Source: Alloyangia pacifica
Lineage (GTDB): Bacteria; Pseudomonadota; Alphaproteobacteria; Rhodobacterales; Rhodobacteraceae
Direction: 5' to 3'
Length of the DNA stretch: 64,000 bases
Assembly: GCF_020524285.1 (NCBI RefSeq)
Contig: NZ_JAIVKX010000007.1
Span: 248,001-312,000 of the forward strand
A program made the position numbers and the translations under genes. Within the stretch, counting starts at the first letter, position 1. Every line of letters begins with the position of its first letter. This document shows positions 58,014 through 64,000 of the stretch, piece by piece. The notes beneath the pieces are model-generated. The model saw only the letters and a list, made by a program, of their open reading frames with translations. It was not told where the DNA came from and made no database searches.

Positions 58014-59436
58014 CAGCGCCTGCGTGCTCATTGGCGGCACATGGCGCGAGACCGCGGACACGCTGCCGCTGAGCGATCCGTCCACGGGCGCCGAGATCGG
58101 GCGCATCGCCCGCGGGGGCGCTGCTGAAATCGACGAGGCGGTGGCCGCGGCGCAGGCCGCGCTGGATGGCGAATGGGGGGCGATGACGGCGCTGGAGCGC
58201 GGGCGCATCCTCACCCGGATCGGTATGCTGGTGCTGGAGAACGTCGACCTGCTTGCCCGGATCGAGGCGCAGGACGTGGGCAAGCCGCTTTCGCAGGCGC
58301 GGGCCGACGCGGTGGCGCTGGCGCGCTACTGCGAGTTTTACGGCGGCGCGGCGGACAAGATCCACGGCGAGACCATTCCCTATCTGGATGGCTACACCGT
58401 CTACACCCTGCGCGAGCCGCACGGGGTGACCGGTCATATCGTGCCGTGGAACTACCCGATGCAGATCATCGGCCGCTCGGTCGGCGCGGCGCTCGCCATG
58501 GGCAATGCCTGCGTGCTGAAACCGGCCGAGGACGCCTGCCTGACCGCCCTGCATTTCGCCGATCTGGCGCAGCAGGCGGGGCTGCCGGCAGGGGCGCTCA
58601 ACGTGGTGCCGGGGCTCGGCTCGGAGGCGGGCGCGGCCCTGTCGTCCCATCCCGGCGTGCAGCACATGAGTTTCACCGGCTCGGTCGCCACCGGCGCCGC
58701 CGTGCAGCGCGCGGCCTCGGAAAACGTGATCCCGGTGACGCTGGAGCTTGGCGGCAAATCCCCGCAACTGGTCTTCGCCGATGCCGATCTGGATGCGGCG
58801 CTGCCGTTCCTCGTGAATGCCGGTCTGCAGAACGCCGGACAGACCTGCTCGGCGTCCTCGCGCATTCTCGTGCAGCGCGAAGTGCTGGACGAGGTGATGA
58901 CCCGTATGGCCGCCGCATACGAGGCCAAGCTCGTCGGCCCCGCCATGGACGATCGCGACATCGGTCCGCTGATCAATGCCGCCCAGAAGCGCCGCGTCGA
59001 AGGGTTCCTGGAGCAGGGAGCAGAGCTGCCGGTGCTGGCGCGGGCGCGGCTGGCCGAGGGCTTGCCGGAGGGCGGGCATTACGTCGCCCCCTGCCTCTAC
59101 GGTCCGGTCCCGGCGGAGCACGCGCTGGCGCAGGACGAGATCTTCGGCCCGGTGCAAGTGGTTATCCCCTTCGAGGATGAGGCGGACGCGCTGCGCATCG
59201 CCAATGGCACGGCCTACGGCCTTGTCGCCAGCGTCTGGACCCGCGACGGCGCGCGGCAGATGCGGCTGGCAAAGAAGCTGAAGGCCGGGCAGGTGTTTCT
59301 CAACAATTACGGCGCCGGGGGCGGGGTGGAGCTGCCTTTCGGCGGGGTTGGCAAGTCCGGTCATGGACGGGAGAAGGGCTTCGAGGCGCTTTACGGCTTC
59401 TCGGTGCTGAAGACGGTGGCGGCGCATCATGGCTGA
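57991..59436 (+). CDS. NAD(P)-dependent aldehyde dehydrogenase
   Basis: 481 aa. Motifs are GHIVPWNYPMQI, GNACVLKPAEDA, FTGSVATGAAV, catalytic Glu in VTLELGGKSPQLVF (near residue 250), catalytic Cys in NAGQTCSASSR (near 284) and EIFGPVQVV. The family fits betaine or gamma-aminobutyraldehyde oxidation, but the substrate is not determined. The ATG at 57991 has GGGAGG about 9 nt upstream; the ATG at 57985 is too close to it. The start lies inside the ABC ATPase 3' end, so it is translationally linked with the transporter. Confidence 0.91.
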   Translation: MPEGSPFDSACVLIGGTWRETADTLPLSDPSTGAEIGRIARGGAAEIDEAVAAAQAALDGEWGAMTALERGRILTRIGMLVLENVDLLARIEAQDVGKPLSQARADAVALARYCEFYGGAADKIHGETIPYLDGYTVYTLREPHGVTGHIVPWNYPMQIIGRSVGAALAMGNACVLKPAEDACLTALHFADLAQQAGLPAGALNVVPGLGSEAGAALSSHPGVQHMSFTGSVATGAAVQRAASENVIPVTLELGGKSPQLVFADADLDAALPFLVNAGLQNAGQTCSASSRILVQREVLDEVMTRMAAAYEAKLVGPAMDDRDIGPLINAAQKRRVEGFLEQGAELPVLARARLAEGLPEGGHYVAPCLYGPVPAEHALAQDEIFGPVQVVIPFEDEADALRIANGTAYGLVASVWTRDGARQMRLAKKLKAGQVFLNNYGAGGGVELPFGGVGKSGHGREKGFEALYGFSVLKTVAAHHG

Positions 59437-59496
59437 GCCTGCGGTTGCAGGACATGGCTGAGCGCCGCAGGTGAGGATTTGAGGGAGGAGACAGGC

Positions 59497-60237
59497 ATGA
59501 GACTGGATGGAAAGACCGCCATCGTGACCGGCGCGGGCTCGGGCTTCGGCGCGGGCATCGCGCGGCGCTTCGCGGCAGAGGGCGCGCGGGTGATGGTCGC
59601 CGATATCAATATCGAAGGCGCCATGGAGGTTGCCGCCGAGTTCGGCGGCGTGGCGCATGAGGTGAACGTGGCCGACGGTGCCTCGGTCGAGGAGATGGCG
59701 CTGCGCGCCGGGGCCGAGCTGGGCCGGGTCGACATCCTGGTGAACAACGCCGGGGTCACCCACCTGCCGGGCTTCATGGAGGAAATCGACGAGGCGGATT
59801 TTGACCGGGTGATGGCGGTCAACTGCAAGTCGGTCTACCTGACGGCCCGCGCCCTGGTGGCAGGGATGAAGGCGCGCGGCGCGGGGACTATCCTCAACGT
59901 GGCCTCCACGGCGGGGGTCTCGCCGCGCCCGAAGCTGAACTGGTACAACGCCTCGAAGGGCTGGATGAACACTGCGACGAAGGCCATGGCGATCGAGCTG
60001 GCGCCCTTCGGCGTGCGGGTCAACGCGCTAAACCCGGTGGCGGGCGACACGCCGCTGCTGAAGAGCTTCATGGGCGAGGACACGCCGGAGATGCGCGCCA
60101 AGTTCCTCTCGACCATCCCCATGGGCCGATTCTCCACCCCCGAGGACCTGGCGAATGCGGCGCTCTACCTGTGCTCCGACGAGGCCTCGCTGGTGACCGG
60201 CGTGTGCATGGAGGTCGACGGCGGGCGCTGTATCTGA
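59497..60237 (+). CDS. SDR-family oxidoreductase
   Basis: 246 aa classical short-chain dehydrogenase. Cofactor motif VTGAGSGFGAGIARRF near residues 9-24, DILVNNAGVTH, catalytic Ser in NVASTAGVSPRP and Tyr-x3-Lys in WYNASKGW near 150-154, C-terminal GVCMEVDGGRCI. GGGAGGAGACAGGC precedes the ATG at 59497. Probably part of the ABC/ALDH operon (60-nt gap); it could form or consume the aldehyde or a keto acid in the same pathway. Confidence 0.89.
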   Translation: MRLDGKTAIVTGAGSGFGAGIARRFAAEGARVMVADINIEGAMEVAAEFGGVAHEVNVADGASVEEMALRAGAELGRVDILVNNAGVTHLPGFMEEIDEADFDRVMAVNCKSVYLTARALVAGMKARGAGTILNVASTAGVSPRPKLNWYNASKGWMNTATKAMAIELAPFGVRVNALNPVAGDTPLLKSFMGEDTPEMRAKFLSTIPMGRFSTPEDLANAALYLCSDEASLVTGVCMEVDGGRCI

Positions 60238-60250
60238 GGCCGCTTGAAGA

Positions 60251-60330
60251 GGGGGCGCCGCCCCCGCCGCGGCTGCGCCGCGCCTCCCCCGGCGTATTTG
60301 CAAAGAGAAGAAGCCGGGACTTCGGGCTTT
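60251..60330. repeat. Modular palindromic repeat, copy 8 (reverse orientation)
   Basis: GGGGGC-GCC-GCCCCC (60251-60265), GC-rich hairpin CCGCGGC/GCCGCG, CCCCCGG, then arm CGTATTTGCAAAGAGAAGAAG and the start of a second arm (GGGCTTT). Read on the other strand, it has the same module order as copy 4. It lies between the SDR and P1 peptidase genes. Confidence 0.78.
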
Positions 60331-60462
60331 CCTTCCGCGCCCCGGCGGAATAACGCGTCTGACCGTTCATCAATTTCGCAAAAGCGCCTGCGACAGCGGG
60401 CGCTCTTGTTCTTTTGCCGCAGTGCAGCAAAATGTTTACCAGTGGCTGCAAGGAGTGGACTC

Positions 60463-61467
60463 ATGCGACCCGGTCCCCTGAACCTGATCACCGACGTGCC
60501 CGGCCTCATGGTGGGCAATGCCGAAGACTCCTTTCTGAAATCCGGTGTTTCGGTGGTCACCGCCGCGGCGCCCATGGTGGCCTCCGTTTCGGTCATGGGG
60601 GGCGCCCCCGGCACGCGCGAGACCGACCTGCTGGCGCCGGACAAGACCGCGCCGGGGGTCGACGCGCTGGTGCTCTCCGGCGGCAGCGCCTTTGGCCTCG
60701 CGGCGGCGCAGGGAGTGATGGACGCGCTGCACGAGGAGGGGCGGGGTTTCGAGGTCTTCTCGGCCCGGGTGCCGATCGTCCCGGCGGCGATCCTCTTCGA
60801 CCTGCTCAACGGCGGCGACAAGCACTGGGGGGTGAACCCCTATCCCGCGCTCGGGCGGCAGGCGCTGGCCAACGCAGGGAGCAGTTTCAAGCTCGGCTCG
60901 CGTGGCGCGGGCTGCGGCGCGCAGACCGCGCAGCACAAGGGCGGGCTGGGCTCGGCCTCGCTGGTGCTGGAGGGCGGCATCACCGTCGGCGCGCTGGTGG
61001 CGGTGAACCCGATGGGCAGCGTGACCACGCCGTCGGGACGGCACTTCTGGGCGGCGCCCTTCGAGATCGGTGAGGAGTTTGGCGGGCTCGGGCCGGAGCC
61101 CGCGCCGGGGTTCCACGAGATGCCCGAGAGCCGCAAGGCCGGGGCGATGGCGGCGCTGGGCAACACGACGATCGCCGTGGTTGCCACCGATGCGCAGCTC
61201 GACAAGGGGCAGGCGCATCGCATGGCGGTGGCGGCACAGGACGGCATCGGTCGCGCCATCCTCCCGGCGCATTCGCCGCTGGACGGCGACCTGGTGTTCG
61301 CCTGTTCCACCGGCGGCAGGACGCTTGCCGACCCGGTGCGGCAACTGGCGCAGATCGGTCACGCGGCGAGCCTCTGCCTCGCCCGTGCCATTGCCCGCGG
61401 CGTCTGGGAGGCGACCCCGGCCATGGGCGACACGCTGCCGACGCTGCGCGAGGAGCTGGGGCTCTAG
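60463..61467 (+). CDS. P1 family peptidase (DmpA-like Ntn hydrolase)
   Basis: 334 aa. Family blocks are NLITDVPGLMVGNAED at the start, LVLSGGSAFGLAAAQGVMDAL, LGSRGAGCGAQTA and the presumed self-cleavage and nucleophile region ALGNTTIAVVATDAQL (Thr after Asn-Thr or Asn). P1 enzymes act as L-aminopeptidases, D-esterases or beta-aminopeptidases. AAGGAG precedes the ATG. It follows a peptide-type transporter and oxidising enzymes, so use of peptide-like or beta-amino compounds is plausible but unproved. Confidence 0.88.
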   Translation: MRPGPLNLITDVPGLMVGNAEDSFLKSGVSVVTAAAPMVASVSVMGGAPGTRETDLLAPDKTAPGVDALVLSGGSAFGLAAAQGVMDALHEEGRGFEVFSARVPIVPAAILFDLLNGGDKHWGVNPYPALGRQALANAGSSFKLGSRGAGCGAQTAQHKGGLGSASLVLEGGITVGALVAVNPMGSVTTPSGRHFWAAPFEIGEEFGGLGPEPAPGFHEMPESRKAGAMAALGNTTIAVVATDAQLDKGQAHRMAVAAQDGIGRAILPAHSPLDGDLVFACSTGGRTLADPVRQLAQIGHAASLCLARAIARGVWEATPAMGDTLPTLREELGL

Positions 61468-61477
61468 GGCGCGCCGA

Positions 61478-62266
61478 TCAGCGCAGGATCGGCGGGCTGT
61501 CGGGGTCGGAGCCGGGCGCGATGCGCTTGACCCGCTCGGGCTGCTCGATCTCCGGCAGCTCGAAGCGCAGGCCGACGCGGGTGAGGCTGGCCGCCAGCTC
61601 GTCGCTGTCGCGCAGGAAGAGTACGTCGAGCGCGCCCGCCTCGATGCCCGAGAAGACCAGCGCCTCGTTCACCGCGCGGGCGAGCGCGTCCTCGGCCCCC
61701 GGCGCGGTCCCGGCGAAGGCGAGGATGTGGCCGCGTCCGCCGCCCTCGTAGGTGGCCCCGGCCAGCCAGGCGCAGCGTGCGAAGCCGGCGGCGGTGGCGA
61801 GCTTGGTGTCGAGCGCCGCGAGCAGCGCCTCGGGTAGGCCGACGGGCCTGGTGACTTCCTCGATATGCGCCTCGCCCTCGCTCGGGCCATGGCCGAGGGT
61901 CGCGGCCAGCCAGTCGACCGCCTCGGCGGGCAGCAGGGTCGAGGCCTCGGAAACCTCGATGTTCACCGCCAGCCCGATGCCCTGACCGGCCAGCATGTTC
62001 GCCACGGCGCGGCCCGAGAGCGCGGCATAGGGCGCGGCGCGGCCGACGAACTGCGACAGGCGCTCCTCGCGGTCGAAGACCAGCACGAAGCGCGCGTCGC
62101 CGAGGTCGAAGAGCTCGGGCTCGATCTGGTCGCCGTCGATCTCGCGGGTCAGCAGCAGGAAGAGCTCGCCATCGGCCAGGCGCTCGTAGAAGCGCAGGCG
62201 GGCGTTGTCATCCTCGGGGGCGGCCTCCATCGCGCTGAGCGCGGCGTCGAGCGGTGTAGTCGTCAT
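61478..62266 (-). CDS. SseB-like protein
   Basis: 262 aa soluble protein starting MTTTPLDAALSAMEAAPEDDNARLRFYERLADGELFLLL (in parts), with FVLVFDREERLSQFV and GRAAPYAALSGRAVANML, resembling SseB N-terminal domains found in Rhodobacteraceae. Function is unknown. The ATG at 62266 overlaps the stop of the uracil-DNA glycosylase gene by 4 nt, so the two are co-transcribed. Converges on the P1 peptidase with a 10-nt gap. Confidence 0.75.
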   Translation of the reverse strand: MTTTPLDAALSAMEAAPEDDNARLRFYERLADGELFLLLTREIDGDQIEPELFDLGDARFVLVFDREERLSQFVGRAAPYAALSGRAVANMLAGQGIGLAVNIEVSEASTLLPAEAVDWLAATLGHGPSEGEAHIEEVTRPVGLPEALLAALDTKLATAAGFARCAWLAGATYEGGGRGHILAFAGTAPGAEDALARAVNEALVFSGIEAGALDVLFLRDSDELAASLTRVGLRFELPEIEQPERVKRIAPGSDPDSPPILR

Positions 62267-62859
62267 GTCAGGACCTCGCGGACACGGGCGCGCAGGACGG
62301 GCAGGAGCTCGGCCTCGAACCACGGATTGCGTTTGAGCCAACCCGTATTGCGCCAGGACGGGTGGGGCAAGGGCAGAGCGTGGGGAAGATACCCGCGCCA
62401 GCCGGCGACGGTCTCGGTCACGCCGGTCTTCGTGCCGAGATGGTAGCGGTGCGCGTGGCCGCCGATGTAGAGCCGCAGCGGCAGCGGGCCGAGTGCCTCG
62501 AACAGCGGGTCGTGCCAGGTGGCGCGGCAGATCGGCGGCGGCGGCAGGTCCGCCCCCTTGGCATCATAGCCCGGAAAGCAGAAGGCCATGGGCACGATGG
62601 CAACGCGGGACTGGTCCCAGAATTCCTCCTGCGACAGGCCGAGCCAGTCGCGCAGCCTGTCGCCCGAGGGGTCGTCGAAGGGCCGGCCCGACTTGTGCAC
62701 GCGCATCCCCGGCGCCTGCCCGGCGATCAGCAGCCGCGCGCCGGGGCGGAACCAGGCCACCGGGCGCGGGGCATGGCGGGTGGCGGTGGCGGCGAAGCGC
62801 GCGGCGCAGAGGCGGCAGGCGGAGATGTCGGTCTTGAGGCTGCTCAGGCGGTCGGGCAT
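62263..62859 (-). CDS. Uracil-DNA glycosylase family protein (Fe-S, family 4-like)
   Basis: 198 aa base-excision enzyme. Cysteines at 15, 18, 94 and 111 (CRLC ... FCFPGY ... PPICRATW) fit the [4Fe-4S] pattern of family 4-type enzymes. Motif A is LLIAGQAPGMRVHKSGRPFDD; motif B is LPHPSWRNTGWLKRNPWFE. Removes uracil or related lesions. Overlaps the SseB-like gene, and is divergent from the capsule export genes. Confidence 0.83.
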   Translation of the reverse strand: MPDRLSSLKTDISACRLCAARFAATATRHAPRPVAWFRPGARLLIAGQAPGMRVHKSGRPFDDPSGDRLRDWLGLSQEEFWDQSRVAIVPMAFCFPGYDAKGADLPPPPICRATWHDPLFEALGPLPLRLYIGGHAHRYHLGTKTGVTETVAGWRGYLPHALPLPHPSWRNTGWLKRNPWFEAELLPVLRARVREVLT

Positions 62860-63053
62860 GGCTCAGAGGTAAGGCGTCGCGGTCCGGCCCGCCAGTGCCG
62901 CGAGGCGTTGCGGCGCGAGCACGGCGTCGCCCAGCGGGGCGCTCAGGCGGCAGGCCTTTCAAATTTTGGTCATATTCTAAACCAAATCGAGGGGTAGGGA
63001 TCCCTTATTCCACGCGCCGCTAGTATGATCGACGCGTTGGCAGGGGCAGTGAA

Positions 63054-63713
63054 ATGATCGAGTTCGACATGGTCAGCAAGTCCTTCTGGACGGGGGAACG
63101 CCGGAAGGTGATCCTTGACCGTGTGTCGTTCCAGGTCACCGTCGGCGAAAGCATCGGCATCCTCGCCCCGAACGGCACCGGCAAGACCACGTTGATCCGC
63201 ATGATGGCGGGGCTGGAAAAGCCGGATGAAGGCGAGATTCGGCGAAGCTCGCGCGTGTCCTTCCCGCTCGGGTTCATGGGCGGCGTGGTCTCGAAGATCT
63301 CGGCCCGCGAGAATGCCCGCTTCATCGCCCGCATGTACGGGCTCGATCCCGAATACGTCGAGGCCTTCTGCCGGTGGCTCTGCGGGCTGGGCGAGTATTT
63401 CGATCAGCCGATCGGCACCTATTCCTCGGGGATGAAGGCGCGGTTCACCTTCTCGCTGATGCTGGCGCTGGACTTCGACATCTACCTCATCGACGAGGGC
63501 ATGCCGAGCTCGACCGACGTCGAATTCAACCGCAAGGCCGGAGAAATCCTTGCCGAGCGGCTGCGCACCACAACCATCGTGATCGTCTCGCACCAGCCGG
63601 CGATCCTCGAGAAATTTGCCCGTCGGGCGGCGGTCCTGATGGACGGGAAACTGCACCAGTTCGACACCTTGGAAGAAGCGAAACGGCTGTATGACTACGA
63701 AACCCAGGGCTAA
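63054..63713 (+). CDS. Capsule polysaccharide export ATPase (KpsT-like)
   Basis: 219 aa ABC ATPase. Walker A ILAPNGTGKTTLIRMM near residue 36-51, signature YSSGMKARFTFSL near 125-137, Walker B FDIYLIDEGMPS. Short length and the Y-S-G-M signature are typical of KpsT/Wzt-type exporters of capsule or O-antigen. The next gene, a KpsE-like partner, overlaps by 23 nt. The 194-nt upstream gap contains TTTGGT...ACCAAA inverted halves at about 62964-62984 that might be a regulator site. Confidence 0.89.
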   Translation: MIEFDMVSKSFWTGERRKVILDRVSFQVTVGESIGILAPNGTGKTTLIRMMAGLEKPDEGEIRRSSRVSFPLGFMGGVVSKISARENARFIARMYGLDPEYVEAFCRWLCGLGEYFDQPIGTYSSGMKARFTFSLMLALDFDIYLIDEGMPSSTDVEFNRKAGEILAERLRTTTIVIVSHQPAILEKFARRAAVLMDGKLHQFDTLEEAKRLYDYETQG

Positions 63714-64000
63714 GAAATTCCGCATCCGCCGCCCCGAGGCGGGGCAGGGTCCGTCGGCGGCATCGCGGGCGGAGGCGGACGCGCGGCCGGGTGCCGGGCA
63801 GCCGGACACGCCGCAAGAGGATGACCGGGCGCCGGAGGCCGGCGGCGCGGAGCCCAAGGCGGCGGGCACGACCACCGATCTCGAGGCGATCCGCAACGAG
63901 GGGCTGACCGGCCGACAACTGCGGCTTGCCCGGCGGGTGGCGCAGAAGAACGGCTTCGAGCCGGCCTCGGATTACGACGCGGTGCGCATGCTGCGGGCGC
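63691..64000 (+). CDS. Capsule polysaccharide export inner-membrane protein, KpsE-like (3' end cut)
   Basis: 103 codons visible, starting MTTKPRAKKFRIRRPEAGQG. A charged, low-complexity stretch of about 60 residues precedes LTGRQLRLARRVAQKNGFEPASDYDAVRMLR, a block I recognise from the cytoplasmic N-terminus of Rhodobacteraceae capsule export (Wzz/KpsE-type) proteins. The membrane and coiled-coil parts would be beyond the window. It overlaps kpsT by 23 nt. The start at 63691 is the only ATG that retains this frame. Confidence 0.72.
   Translation, partial: MTTKPRAKKFRIRRPEAGQGPSAASRAEADARPGAGQPDTPQEDDRAPEAGGAEPKAAGTTTDLEAIRNEGLTGRQLRLARRVAQKNGFEPASDYDAVRMLRA

Overview
The window is 64 kb of GC-rich, gene-dense chromosomal DNA from an alphaproteobacterium, most likely a Rhodobacteraceae (Roseobacter-group) species. 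The clues are the chvI-chvG-hprK-rapZ-EIIA-HPr cluster beside pckA, the leuS-lptE-holA string, a Rhodobacter-type porin, DUF3576, DUF1244 and DUF6473-like genes, PHA synthase with a phasin, and KpsT/KpsE-type capsule export genes. About 61 protein genes can be supported. I found no rRNA, tRNA, CRISPR array, prophage or insertion sequence.

Layout. 1-10.2 kb: rnr (cut by the window edge), dapE, a DapC-like aminotransferase, ftsK, lolA, a lytic transglycosylase lipoprotein and hspQ. 10.2-16.6 kb (minus strand): a tight mocR-like regulator/ribF/ycgN-like/threonine aldolase operon, preceded by a TPR-sulfotransferase/YggS pair. 16.6-24.5 kb: porin, DUF3576 lipoprotein, glycosyltransferase, leuS-lptE-holA, YrhK-like protein. 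24.5-29.5 kb (minus): pheS, rpmI-rplT, a soluble chemoreceptor with a globin-like sensor, pyk. 29.6-35.9 kb: N-formylglutamate amidohydrolase, DUF1244, a Rieske oxygenase, a GST, then a LuxR-type regulator divergent from a nitrilase-family hydrolase and a class III aminotransferase. 36-41.6 kb: phasin, PHA synthase, DUF6473-like protein, 3-hydroxybutyryl-CoA dehydrogenase, acyltransferase. 41.6-48.7 kb: the ChvIG/PTS-Ntr operon divergent from pckA. 49-54 kb: YbjN-like, lactate dehydrogenase, purE-purK, a stand-alone PhnM homologue. 54-61.5 kb: NUDIX, a peptide-type ABC importer with no binding protein nearby, aldehyde dehydrogenase, SDR and a P1 peptidase. 61.5-64 kb: SseB-like, uracil-DNA glycosylase, then capsule export genes running off the end.

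How the parts fit. Carbon flow is a theme: pyk and pckA catalyse opposing steps at PEP and both carry GTTAGCGCTAAC-like palindromes in their upstream regions; the adjacent ChvIG/HprK/HPr/EIIA genes are expected to sense PEP and acid or envelope state; the PHA genes store excess acetyl-CoA. Envelope work is the second theme (lolA, lptE, porin, transglycosylase, sulfotransferase, glycosyltransferase, capsule export).

The most unusual content is non-coding. (1) A modular palindromic repeat family is present at eight loci; one copy is translated as the N-terminus of an ABC ATPase. (2) A second family consists of twin palindromes centred on TTCGAA or TTTGAA. (3) An intrinsic terminator lies inside the signal-peptide codons of the gene after pckA. 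(4) A 22-bp perfect palindrome abuts the start codon of the LuxR-type regulator gene. All of these were read by eye; no similarity search or folding program was run.
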